In this document: positions 36,636 to 44,545 of the stretch, one piece after another | Layout: every line of letters starts with the position of its first letter | Numbering within the stretch: position 1 is the stretch's first letter | Assembly (NCBI GenBank): GCA_946481205.1 | Contig: CAMLNB010000001.1 | Span: 1 to 64,000, forward strand | Source: an uncultured Kangiella sp. | GTDB lineage: Bacteria; Pseudomonadota; Gammaproteobacteria; Enterobacterales; DSM-103792 | DNA length: 64,000 nt | Reading direction: 5' to 3' | Position numbers and translations under genes: made by a program | Notes under the pieces: model-generated | The model's input: only the letters and a program-made list of their open reading frames with translations | Told to the model about the DNA's origin: nothing | Databases searched by the model: none

Positions 36636-37811
36636 TCAGTAGGTCACCGACAGGAAGAAGCGCAGCACATCGGCCGAAAATTCATACAGGGGCTCGGTTC
36701 CGGCCGCCAGATTCTGTTCCAAGCCGACTACGGCATTGCGGAAGTCGTCGTACTTGAACTCGAAGTGATCGACATACAAGTTCAGCTTGAACTGCTCGAA
36801 TGGTCCGAGTGTGAAGCCAGTAAAGCTGTAGCTGCCGCCAATACCGACCGAGAGCGAGGAGAACGAGGACATTTCCTTGTCGCGGGCCAGAAAGTTCTGG
36901 GCGTCTTCGCGCGGGAACAGATCGCTGTAGAAGTCGGCACCAGTCTGATCGTAATGACGGACCTTCAACTCAAAAGTCAGATTGTCATCCCATGGGTGCA
37001 CGTAGCGCAGCTCGGCGCTTCTGCCATCAATGCCCCAGCTGTCGGTGAACACACGGTACTCGCCACGCATCGAGGCGCGCCACGGCAGGTAGTACATCGC
37101 GCGCAGCGCGACGGTGTCTGACGTACGGGTGTTGGGATACAACTCGGGTTGCAGGGTAAAGCTGACGCCATCCGCGTTCAGGTAACGAACTTGGCGATAG
37201 GGGTTATTCAGGAAACCTTCGTCGGTGATGGTTTCAAAACCGAGGTTGAGAATCAGATTCTTGGTCAGAATCTGCGACAGGTTCATCCGGTAGTTCTGCC
37301 GGTCGACTTCGCCCATCGGGGTGACGCTGGTGATCTCGCCGCTTTCATAGTTGTTGCGACTGACTTCGTCATCGCCTTTGCTATAGCCGAGCGAGATTGA
37401 GGTGAGGTCACCAAAGAAATCCTGGCTGATGCCGAAGAAAGCCGTTGCAGCTTCGTAATCGCTTTCTTCGCTGGTGGTGTAACCCATACTCATCGTGGTC
37501 TTGTTGTGCAGGTAATCAAGACCGATCGATTTCTCGGTGCGTTCTTCCGAGTAACGGCTGGCGCCGGATATCAGTTCAACGTCAATCGATGCGGAGCTGA
37601 CTTTGTCGACGTAGTAATTGGCGCTGACCGAGAATTTTTCCAGAAAGTTTTTCCGGACCAGCAGGCTGGGGCCGGTAATGTCCATGCCGCCGCCCTGATA
37701 GGAGTGATACATCAGGTCGCTGCGCTCTTCCGGCAGTACAGCCGCCAATGCCGGCAGGGCGAGCAGCGCCAACGGCAACGCGATAAGCGAGCGTCTTACG
37801 AAAGACGGCAT
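36636..37811 (-). CDS. DUF3570 outer-membrane beta-barrel protein
   Basis: Protein of 391 residues with a signal peptide (RRSLIALPLALLALPALAA) and a long beta-barrel region ending in RFFLSVTY (C-terminal aromatic). The start of the mature protein, LMYHSYQGGGMDITGPSLLVRKNFLEKFSVSANYYVDKVSSAS, is the DUF3570 hallmark. It is the third gene after the tlpA-like and DUF4266 genes. I chose ATG 37811 by the signal peptide; no good ribosome site is visible, and a direct repeat TCGTTTGTGA sits across the start. DUF3570/DUF4266 pairs often occur with ApbE flavin transferases, but none is here. Confidence 0.85.
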   Translation of the reverse strand: MPSFVRRSLIALPLALLALPALAAVLPEERSDLMYHSYQGGGMDITGPSLLVRKNFLEKFSVSANYYVDKVSSASIDVELISGASRYSEERTEKSIGLDYLHNKTTMSMGYTTSEESDYEAATAFFGISQDFFGDLTSISLGYSKGDDEVSRNNYESGEITSVTPMGEVDRQNYRMNLSQILTKNLILNLGFETITDEGFLNNPYRQVRYLNADGVSFTLQPELYPNTRTSDTVALRAMYYLPWRASMRGEYRVFTDSWGIDGRSAELRYVHPWDDNLTFELKVRHYDQTGADFYSDLFPREDAQNFLARDKEMSSFSSLSVGIGGSYSFTGFTLGPFEQFKLNLYVDHFEFKYDDFRNAVVGLEQNLAAGTEPLYEFSADVLRFFLSVTY

Positions 37812-37878
37812 CACAAACGACCGATTCACAAACGACAAGGCCGCGCTGGTGAGCGCGGCGAGTTGATCGACGGATTGT

Positions 37879-38112
37879 TTAGTTACAACCACAGCCACCA
37901 CCACCACCACCTTCGGCACCGCGCGCGCCTTCGCGCGCCTGATAGACGTGATTCATGTATGAGGTTTGTACGGCATCCCGCTCGAAGGCCATCACCGGAT
38001 CGGCAAGGTTCTGCCGTTCATACGGTTTCAACCACGGCTCGACACTGCAGCCGCCCAGTGCCAGCAGAGCGGTGATCGCCAGCAGACGGGTTAACAAGCG
38101 GGAGCGGTTCAT
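37879..38112 (-). CDS. DUF4266 lipoprotein
   Basis: Lipoprotein of 77 residues: signal peptide with lipobox LGGC (Cys 22), then VEPWLKPYERQNLADPVMAFERD, the DUF4266 core, and HVYQAREGARGAEGGGGGGCGCN. The Gly-run and two cysteines at the end are characteristic of the family. The CGC pair may bind metal or form a redox disulfide served by the adjacent TlpA-like protein; this is inference. Its ATG overlaps the tlpA stop by 1 nt (TAATG). Confidence 0.85.
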   Translation of the reverse strand: MNRSRLLTRLLAITALLALGGCSVEPWLKPYERQNLADPVMAFERDAVQTSYMNHVYQAREGARGAEGGGGGGCGCN

Positions 38113-38624
38113 TATTCGCGCACCAATTTCTTGATTTGCTCTTCGTACTTCAGCTCGTAGCCCGGTTTGTAGCCACGGTGCAGGAAGCGCATGTTGCCGT
38201 TGCGATCGACCATGACGGTGCTTGGCATCGCATCGACGCTGTAGATTTCACTGAGCTTGTTTTCGGTGTCGAGCAGAATCGGGAAATTGACGGGAATGTC
38301 TTTCAGCAGTTTGTCGGCCAGTTTCGGATCGTTGTCGACATTGACGCCGAGCACGGTGAAGCCCAGATCCTTGTAGCGCTGGTAAATGTCTTCAATAAAC
38401 GGCATTTCCTGCCGGCATGGGCCGCACCAGGAAGCCCAGAAGTTGATCATCACCACTTCGCCGCGCAAATCGGCCAACCGGACATTACCGGCACCGCGTT
38501 GCTTCAGCGTGAAATCCGGAGCCGGGCCTTTCAGCTCTTCCGCTTGCACGGAGCTGACCACCACGCCGCTGATGAACAGCAGCATCAACAGACCGGTTAC
38601 AACCAGGGCACGACGTTGACTCAT
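38112..38624 (-). CDS. TlpA/ResA-like periplasmic thiol-disulfide oxidoreductase
   Basis: Thioredoxin-fold protein of 170 residues with an N-terminal signal sequence or anchor (ALVVTGLLMLLFISGVVVSSVQA). The redox motif is WCGPC (about 65-69, FWASWCGPCRQEMP) and the cis-Pro loop is MPSTVMVD. Such proteins keep periplasmic cysteines reduced, for example for cytochrome c maturation. It is translationally coupled to the DUF4266 lipoprotein, whose two C-terminal Cys residues are a plausible substrate. Confidence 0.9.
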   Translation of the reverse strand: MSQRRALVVTGLLMLLFISGVVVSSVQAEELKGPAPDFTLKQRGAGNVRLADLRGEVVMINFWASWCGPCRQEMPFIEDIYQRYKDLGFTVLGVNVDNDPKLADKLLKDIPVNFPILLDTENKLSEIYSVDAMPSTVMVDRNGNMRFLHRGYKPGYELKYEEQIKKLVRE

Positions 38625-38681
38625 GACAAACCACTCCAGAAATGACCAGAACCTGCGAATCAGTTCAGCAAAAAACCGTTA

Positions 38682-38713
38682 TTAGCTTAGCGAAAACGGG
38701 TCTTAGCTTAGCG
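38682..38713 (-). promoter_or_regulatory. direct repeat upstream of the tlpA-DUF4266-DUF3570 operon
   Basis: TTAGCTTAGCG occurs at 38682-38692 and again at 38703-38713, exactly 21 bp apart (two helical turns). On the minus strand the repeats read CGCTAAGCTAA and the gene-proximal copy is followed by TAACGG. It looks like a tandem activator or repressor site in the promoter of the operon. An AGCTTAG word also lies at 43162-43168 in the promoter region of the cytochrome genes. Confidence 0.5.
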
Positions 38714-38718
38714 CCGGT

Positions 38719-39378
38719 TCAGAAAAATACTGTGATGCTGGTGGAAAGCTCAAGGTTATGGGTCTGCAGGCTTTCACCAAGAATTTCATGTTCAAAGACA
38801 TGGTCCTGGAAGTCGATGCTGACGGCCAGCCAATCGAGCGGGACAAACCGGTAACCGGCGCCGATGTGCCAGGTGAAATAATCGTCTTCGGCGAACGAGG
38901 TGCTGCCAACGCCGGCAACCAGATAGAAGCTGGTATTGATGGCGCGACCGCTGCCCAAAAAGGCTTCGCCCGGAAACAGGTTATAGCCGAGGTTCAGGCC
39001 GTAGTAACTCAGATCCCGTTGATCATCGGTCAGTAATTCGGCGCCGCCGGACAACCGTTCATAACTGGTTTCATTGGCTTTGCTCTGGGCAAAGTTGGCG
39101 GTGAAGAAGAAATCTTCGCTGATGTGGTAGGTCAGCTTGGCGCCAACCAGCGAGCTGCTGCCGAAATCTTCGATGCTGAGCACGCCAAAGGTCACGCCGA
39201 TTTCGAGATCGTTGACGTCGATCAGATCTTCATCGATGGTGCGACGCTCGACGTTCGGGTCATAGACCGGTTCGTTGGGATCGGTAGTGGCTGGCTCAGC
39301 AGCATGAACCGACGCGCTGCCCAAGGCAGCCAGCAGCACGAGGCTGCTCAGAAAAACAGACTGAATCCGGCTTTCCAT
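38719..39378 (-). CDS. outer-membrane beta-barrel protein
   Basis: Protein of 219 residues: signal peptide (VFLSSLVLLAALGSASVHA), a short acidic linker rich in Asp and Pro (EPATTDPNEPVYDPN), then about eight amphipathic strands (FGVLSIEDF, GAKLTYHISEDFFFTANF, SYYGLNLGYNLF, TSFYLVAGVGSTSF, WHIGAGYRFVP, LAVSIDFQDHVF) and a C-terminal TSITVFF. It resembles the OMP family common in myxobacteria (OMP_myx_plus), from memory. Its start codon lies 31 nt inside the upstream gene, so the two are co-translated. Confidence 0.8.
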   Translation of the reverse strand: MESRIQSVFLSSLVLLAALGSASVHAAEPATTDPNEPVYDPNVERRTIDEDLIDVNDLEIGVTFGVLSIEDFGSSSLVGAKLTYHISEDFFFTANFAQSKANETSYERLSGGAELLTDDQRDLSYYGLNLGYNLFPGEAFLGSGRAINTSFYLVAGVGSTSFAEDDYFTWHIGAGYRFVPLDWLAVSIDFQDHVFEHEILGESLQTHNLELSTSITVFF

Positions 39379-40265
39379 TCTTCCACTTTCTCGTTGTCGT
39401 TACGGTCGGTCAAGACGACGTAATTGTTGTACTCGACCCGGAATACGAACCGGCGGGTCAGGTAGGTACGGGCGCCAACCCCGACATGGGTCAGCTGCTC
39501 GTTGCGATCTTCGGTCTGGATGATGGTGGCGGCCGGATCGGTTTGAATATACCCGGTCCCCAATTGAAAGTAAGGTGAAATCCACCACTCCGGGAATGGC
39601 TGGTGGGTCAGGTGCAGGGTGGCATATTTGGCGTTGGAGAAGTCGCCCATCACGTGAGCCAGCGTCAGCTCGATCGACAAGTTTTCCGTGAACGCCCAAG
39701 CACCGTACAGGCTGACCACCGGGACATTGGAAAACTCGCCAGACATCACGCCGACTTCCCACTCCCGGGCTGAAAAATCGTCTTGATCGGCTTCGGTAAT
39801 GTCGACCGCGACGCCATCCGGATTCAGTGTGCGCAACAGCTGCTCGCGATTGACCCAGCCAGCGTGGCCGCGCGGAGTGCGTACCAGGAACCAGTCGGTG
39901 CGCCGCTCCAGCACCTCGATCAGGCCGCCGCGTTCGACCACCTGAAACTTTGGATAACCGCGACCGGGACCGGTATGAAGATCGATATAGGGATCGGCAA
40001 TGCGTACTGCTACCACGTCGGACGCAGGTTCTTCGGCTGCGACCGCTTCAGCAGGTACGGCTTGAACCGGTTCCGCGTCAGCCGGGACCGGTTCGACAGA
40101 GGTAGCTTCAACAGGGGCAACGTCAGCCGATACCGTTTCAACCGACTCGGTTTCGGTCGGCACGGCCTCGGCCGGTTCGCTAACCGCTTCGGCTGTCGCA
40201 GCTGCACTGGCAAACGCCAGCGACAGCGACGAGACCCCTGACAACAGCAACAACCGGAGCGTCAT
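39348..40265 (-). CDS. SH3-domain outer-membrane beta-barrel protein
   Basis: Protein of 305 residues. A signal peptide ends near ASAAATA. A linker of about 55 residues made only of Ala, Val, Glu, Pro, Ser, Thr and Asp with an irregular repeat (VEPVPADAEPVQAVPAEA) follows. A bacterial SH3 domain lies at about 86-145 (IDLHTGPGRGYPKFQVVERGG ... GHAGWVNREQLL). The rest is a beta-barrel of about eight strands ending FSLFF. The SH3 part probably binds peptidoglycan or a partner protein. ATG 40265 chosen by the signal peptide. It overlaps the next barrel gene by 31 nt and lies 59 bp downstream of the diheme lipoprotein gene, probably in one operon. Confidence 0.8.
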   Translation of the reverse strand: MTLRLLLLSGVSSLSLAFASAAATAEAVSEPAEAVPTETESVETVSADVAPVEATSVEPVPADAEPVQAVPAEAVAAEEPASDVVAVRIADPYIDLHTGPGRGYPKFQVVERGGLIEVLERRTDWFLVRTPRGHAGWVNREQLLRTLNPDGVAVDITEADQDDFSAREWEVGVMSGEFSNVPVVSLYGAWAFTENLSIELTLAHVMGDFSNAKYATLHLTHQPFPEWWISPYFQLGTGYIQTDPAATIIQTEDRNEQLTHVGVGARTYLTRRFVFRVEYNNYVVLTDRNDNEKVEEWKAGFSLFF

Positions 40266-40324
40266 GCGACGGCGTTCCTTAGGCAAAAAGATGGCGCGAT
40301 TCTACGTCAGCACGGGTTGCGCTG

Positions 40325-43048
40325 TCAGTTCACCGGTACACCGTCCGCAAACGGATCATTGAAATACTGACCGCCGATATCCAGCCACTCGGCCAGCAGT
40401 TTCAGCTCGGTTGGGCTGAGCCAGCCGGCATGGGTGCCGCCCGGTGCAAACACACCGAAGAATTGACTGGCGCGGGCATTGCCCAGCCGCATCGGCGGTG
40501 CCGGCGCGTTGATTGGCGTGGTGATTTCGCAGACCGCCGGCGGGCCGGCAATCAGCACCCCTTCAGCGCAGACGAAATTGCCCGAACCGACCGGTTCTTC
40601 TACTGCCGGCACCGTGGTCACGATGTTGTCATCGACCACGACGCCACCCACGATGCGTTGGGCGGTGTCCTGAACAAACAGTTCAACGTAGCTGGTGACG
40701 AAATCCGGATTGTCGGCGGAGGTTTCGCCACGCAGATCGAGCTGGCCTGCCGGGGCTTGGGCAGCGCCGTTGACGTCGGCGACGTTGTGGCAGTCGGTGC
40801 AGGTTTGATCGTCGGTGCTGAGCGGGTTATCCGTACGAAGCACCATATCCGGGCCGGGTCGCGGCAGTTCCCAGATGGGCTGGATATGGGCCTGGTAATG
40901 AATGGTCAGCCGGCAGAGATTGGTCCAAGCCGCGACACAGGCAAGTTGGGTCGGCAGCGGCGTGGCAAACCCGGCGTCATCAAAGCGGGCACTGAATGCC
41001 GGGTCTTTGGCGCGCGCAGTCGGGTCGGTCCATTCGTCGGTGAATTCAAGGTTGACGCTCGGGGTGCGCGGCTCATTGATCCGCGACCAGACCTGGGCCA
41101 TGGTTTCACCGATATCGGCAAACAGGGCCGGTTCGGTATTCGGGAACGGCGAGCCAGTGGTCGGTGCCCCCGGGTTGACCGAGGCCGGTTCGGCATCTTT
41201 GCGGCCGTGCGGCAACTCGCTGGCGGCAGTATGGCAGCCATTGCACTGACGCACTTCGCCTGGCTTCAGTTGCAGCCAGTTTTCGTGGCGAGGGCTGATC
41301 CGGTGGCCATTGCCATCGAGCACGCTGAAGGTAAACGCGACGTTGGCTGGCACCTTGAATTGGGCCGAACCATCCGGTTCGACCGGAACGTAACCCAGAA
41401 TGTCGCGCATGCCGAAGGCGCGAGTCAGGCCGAAGGCGCTGCCGTCGATATCAATAACATCGTCATCCGGCTGCGATACCGCTTTCTCGATGCGGATGAA
41501 GCGGGCAGGGCGCTGGGCGGCCGTGGCGACCAGCGGGTCGCGAATCGCGGCGATGCCGCCCGGTGCGGTATCCACGCCGTCGAGGTCATAAACGCTCTTG
41601 ATGTCGACTACGCCAACGCCTTGGGCGACCAGATTGGTGTCCAGATCGATGCCGGCAACGCCGTCGACGATCACCGCCGGTGGCGTCCGTGGTGACAGTG
41701 CCACGGCATCGGTGTAGTAGCTGCCTTCTTCCGGGGTAAACAGCGGGATCTGGGTGCGGGCCGTCGGGTCGTAGACGTACAGGCTGAACAGCGGGTCGGC
41801 TTCGACCACATCGGGCTCGGCCAGTCGCTCCGGCGTACAGGGCACAATCTGCTCATTCTCGGTATCGGGTTCTTCCAAAAGCCGGCACTGGCTCCAGCTG
41901 ACCAGGTAACGACCGGTGCCATCAAAGAGCGGGAAGGCGGTGCGGTAACGGCCGGCGGGTGATGGCTCGTCGTCGGTGCGGACGCCTTCAGGCGTTACCG
42001 ATTGCTGGGCCGGGCCGAGCAAGCCGGCTTGGCTGGCAATCGGTTGCTCGTTGTCGATGAAATCGGTGGTGTTGATGGCGACCAGATCGCCGCCTTCAAA
42101 CACGCTTTCGAACGGCCGGGTCACGGTCAGCACGCGGCCATCGGGCAGCGGCTGGGGTTTCATGAATTGAATGATTGCGTCTTCGGTGCCGGTGTCATGG
42201 CTGTGCAGGCCATACAGCAGGTTCAGATCGGCGCCATCCGGACGCATCGTATACAGGTGCATGCCGCGGCGCGGACCGACGTTATCCCAGCGGGTAAACA
42301 CGATGCGGCCATCGGCCAAGACCGACGGGTCCATATCATGGCTCTGGTTGAAGCTGATCTGGCGGATGTCGGTGCCGTCGGCGTTCATTACATGCAGGCT
42401 GAGCGCTTCAACCTGATCGTCTTCATCTTGATGGGCAAATTGCGGCTTGCCTTCGTCGAGCAGAATCGCCTTGGCCAGACGCTGACGGGTCGAGGCGAAC
42501 ACGATGCGGCCATCGGGCAGGTAGCGCGGGCTGACATCCTGCCCGGCTTCGGCGGTGATATCGGAGACGATCACCCGACGCAGCACGTTGGTGACGCCGT
42601 CGTATTCCCAGATATTCCAGGTTGGCTGTTCGTCCTCGTCAGCGTTCTCGATCTCCGGGAAACGCAACGCGAACAGAAGCTTGTTGCCGTCATAGGAAAC
42701 GGACAGGTCGCGGACGTCATACAGCGCCGGCTCTTCCGGATCGTCGGAGGGCGGAATGACCGGGGTGGTGATGTCGGTTTCCAGTGCGGACGGGCTGGCA
42801 CGGTCGCGGACGATCAGCCGGGCGCCGGGGCGGAACTCGTAGGGAAGTCTGATATCGCCGGGAATCAGCACGCCATCTTCATCAACGGGCAGGCTGCGCT
42901 TGATGTAAGCGACCTTGAAATCCAGCACCACCGGATCTGGTGTTTGTTTGTCGTCGCTACCACCGCCGCAGCCGGCGAGCGCGCTTGTCAGCGCAAGCAG
43001 CAGCATCCGGACCGACCAGTTGCTCACAACCATCTGCTTCACTTCCAT
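40325..43048 (-). CDS. diheme lipoprotein, hydrazine synthase alpha-subunit-like
   Basis: Lipoprotein of 907 residues (lipobox LAGC, Cys about 27). The N-terminal two thirds are beta-propeller repeats of the PD40/TolB style: YLPDGRIVFASTRQR, SVLADGRIVFTRWD and PLPDGRVLTVTRPF. A heme site CNGCH follows near residue 598-602 in LKPGEVRQCNGCHTAASELPHGR, preceded by GYVPVEPDGSAQFKVPANVAF; this block is shared with the hydrazine synthase alpha-subunit middle domain family. A second heme site CTDCH lies near 750. This fold family is much wider than hydrazine synthesis, so hydrazine chemistry is not implied. It is divergent from another cytochrome gene. Start at ATG 43048; ATG 43033 is possible. Confidence 0.8.
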   Translation of the reverse strand: MEVKQMVVSNWSVRMLLLALTSALAGCGGGSDDKQTPDPVVLDFKVAYIKRSLPVDEDGVLIPGDIRLPYEFRPGARLIVRDRASPSALETDITTPVIPPSDDPEEPALYDVRDLSVSYDGNKLLFALRFPEIENADEDEQPTWNIWEYDGVTNVLRRVIVSDITAEAGQDVSPRYLPDGRIVFASTRQRLAKAILLDEGKPQFAHQDEDDQVEALSLHVMNADGTDIRQISFNQSHDMDPSVLADGRIVFTRWDNVGPRRGMHLYTMRPDGADLNLLYGLHSHDTGTEDAIIQFMKPQPLPDGRVLTVTRPFESVFEGGDLVAINTTDFIDNEQPIASQAGLLGPAQQSVTPEGVRTDDEPSPAGRYRTAFPLFDGTGRYLVSWSQCRLLEEPDTENEQIVPCTPERLAEPDVVEADPLFSLYVYDPTARTQIPLFTPEEGSYYTDAVALSPRTPPAVIVDGVAGIDLDTNLVAQGVGVVDIKSVYDLDGVDTAPGGIAAIRDPLVATAAQRPARFIRIEKAVSQPDDDVIDIDGSAFGLTRAFGMRDILGYVPVEPDGSAQFKVPANVAFTFSVLDGNGHRISPRHENWLQLKPGEVRQCNGCHTAASELPHGRKDAEPASVNPGAPTTGSPFPNTEPALFADIGETMAQVWSRINEPRTPSVNLEFTDEWTDPTARAKDPAFSARFDDAGFATPLPTQLACVAAWTNLCRLTIHYQAHIQPIWELPRPGPDMVLRTDNPLSTDDQTCTDCHNVADVNGAAQAPAGQLDLRGETSADNPDFVTSYVELFVQDTAQRIVGGVVVDDNIVTTVPAVEEPVGSGNFVCAEGVLIAGPPAVCEITTPINAPAPPMRLGNARASQFFGVFAPGGTHAGWLSPTELKLLAEWLDIGGQYFNDPFADGVPVN

Positions 43049-43265
43049 AAGGGAGTTCCCGATGCAGTGGCGCGAGCCGCGCGCACTGCAGAGTGGTTCG
43101 CATTATCCCGACCAACGGTAGGTGTTTCTGCGTGGCCAGTCACGAAAGTCGGTCACTCATAAGCTTAGAATTTGATTTGGCTCCAACCGGGAGCGGGCGA
43201 TCTGTGCGCGCTCGTTAACACCCATCGTGACCGGTCAGCCCCTAGCTTATAACAGGATGCTCGCC
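43049..43265. promoter_or_regulatory. divergent promoter region between cytochrome genes
   Basis: A 217-bp gap between the diheme lipoprotein (minus) and the monoheme protein (plus). It contains ATAAGCTTAGAA near 43158-43170 and CTAGCTTATAA near 43246-43256. Both share a TAGCTTA/AGCTTAG core with the direct repeat at 38682-38713. I cannot place a -35/-10 pair with confidence. Confidence 0.35.
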
Positions 43266-44522
43266 ATGAAGACTGTTGTCGCGCCCTGCCGGCAGCCCAA
43301 ACTGGGACTCGCCTGGCATGCAATCGCGTTGGCTGCGCTGGTCGTGTTGTCTCCGCTCGCCGAAGCCGGGTCACGCGAACAGGCCAAACGGATATTCGAC
43401 CGACTGGCCGGGGTCCCGGCCGACGAGGCAACGCTGGATACGTTGCAGGCCCAGATTGATGCCGGTAGCGGCAACGACGAGGCTCTGGCTGATGCGGCGA
43501 TGACCGCGATGCAGCATCCTTCATTTTACAGCGTGACGCTGAAGAACTTTGTCACGCCGTGGACCAACCGAGACGGCAACGTTTTCGCCCCGCTGAACGA
43601 TTACACCGCCACGGTGATCGGCATGATTCGGGATGATATCGACTTCCGCACGGCGCTGTATGACGACATCATCTATGTCGCTGGTGGCGCCACCGGTGCA
43701 CCGGGTTACTCGAACAGCAACAACAATCATTACGAGTTTCTCGAGCAGAACCACGTCAATCTGATGACCGCGCTGGAGCGCCGGACCCAGTCTAGCGTTA
43801 CCGGTCTGCGTTCCGATGCCACGGCCGGTTTGATGACTACCCGTGCTGCGGCCAAGGAATTCTTCATTGCCGGCACCAACCGGGCGATGTTCCGGTTCAC
43901 CTTGCTCAATCACCTGTGCAACGACCTGGAGCAAGTCAAGGACACGACCCGGGTGCCGGATCGCATTCGTCAAGATGTGACCCGCAGCCCGGGTGGCGAC
44001 AGCCGCCTGTTCAACAACACCTGCATCGGTTGCCACAGCGGCATGGACCCGCTGGCGCAGGCGTTTGCCTATTACGATTACGAGTACGACCCTGAAACGG
44101 ATGAAGAAGGAGATGCCGGTCAGCTGGTTTACAACGAAGTCGGCGAAACTGATCCGTTCACCGGCACCCGCGTCAAAAAGAAATACCACATCAACGAAAA
44201 CAACTTTAAGCCCGGTTTCGTGACTCCGGATGATCGCTGGGACAGCTACTGGCGTGTCGGCCCGTCATCGAAAATTCTCGGCTTTGATCCGTCGCTGCCG
44301 GGTACCGGCAATGGCGCTAAGTCGATGGGTATGGAGCTAGCGCATTCGAATGCGTTTGCCCAGTGCCAAGTCAAAAAAGTGTTCAAGGCTGTCTGTCTGC
44401 GCAATCCGGTGGATTCCGCCGATCGGGCCCAGATCGACACGATTACCACCAGCTTCCGCAGCAGCGGCTACCGGATGAAGCAAGTGTTTGCGGAAACGGC
44501 AGCGTATTGCGCCGGTGATTGA
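43266..44522 (+). CDS. PSCyt3-like monoheme exported protein
   Basis: Protein of 418 residues with a signal peptide (IALAALVVLSPLAEA). One heme site lies at 253-257 in TCIGCHSGMDPLAQAFAYYDYE. This C-x2-CH-x2-[MI]DP-x4-F-x2-[YF]D form matches the planctomycete-type PSCyt3/DUF1588 cytochrome signature. The C-terminal part (SSGYRMKQVFAETAAYC) is reminiscent of DUF1585. I use ATG 43266 with AGGA 8 nt upstream. First gene of a three-gene operon with the LamG diheme lipoprotein and the DUF1501 protein. Family assignment rests on short motifs. Confidence 0.75.
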   Translation: MKTVVAPCRQPKLGLAWHAIALAALVVLSPLAEAGSREQAKRIFDRLAGVPADEATLDTLQAQIDAGSGNDEALADAAMTAMQHPSFYSVTLKNFVTPWTNRDGNVFAPLNDYTATVIGMIRDDIDFRTALYDDIIYVAGGATGAPGYSNSNNNHYEFLEQNHVNLMTALERRTQSSVTGLRSDATAGLMTTRAAAKEFFIAGTNRAMFRFTLLNHLCNDLEQVKDTTRVPDRIRQDVTRSPGGDSRLFNNTCIGCHSGMDPLAQAFAYYDYEYDPETDEEGDAGQLVYNEVGETDPFTGTRVKKKYHINENNFKPGFVTPDDRWDSYWRVGPSSKILGFDPSLPGTGNGAKSMGMELAHSNAFAQCQVKKVFKAVCLRNPVDSADRAQIDTITTSFRSSGYRMKQVFAETAAYCAGD

Positions 44523-44545
44523 GCGACCAGGTCCGGAGAACGAAC

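Noticed and set aside
40430..41695. Long plus-strand open frame opposite the diheme lipoprotein
   Set aside because: Antisense to a gene with signal peptide, propeller repeats and heme motifs; no domain or ribosome site of its own.
40325..43048. Hydrazine metabolism (anammox-like) suggested by the HZS-alpha-like family
   Set aside because: The family is broad; the beta and gamma hydrazine synthase subunits and the rest of anammox are absent, so only the fold relationship is supported.
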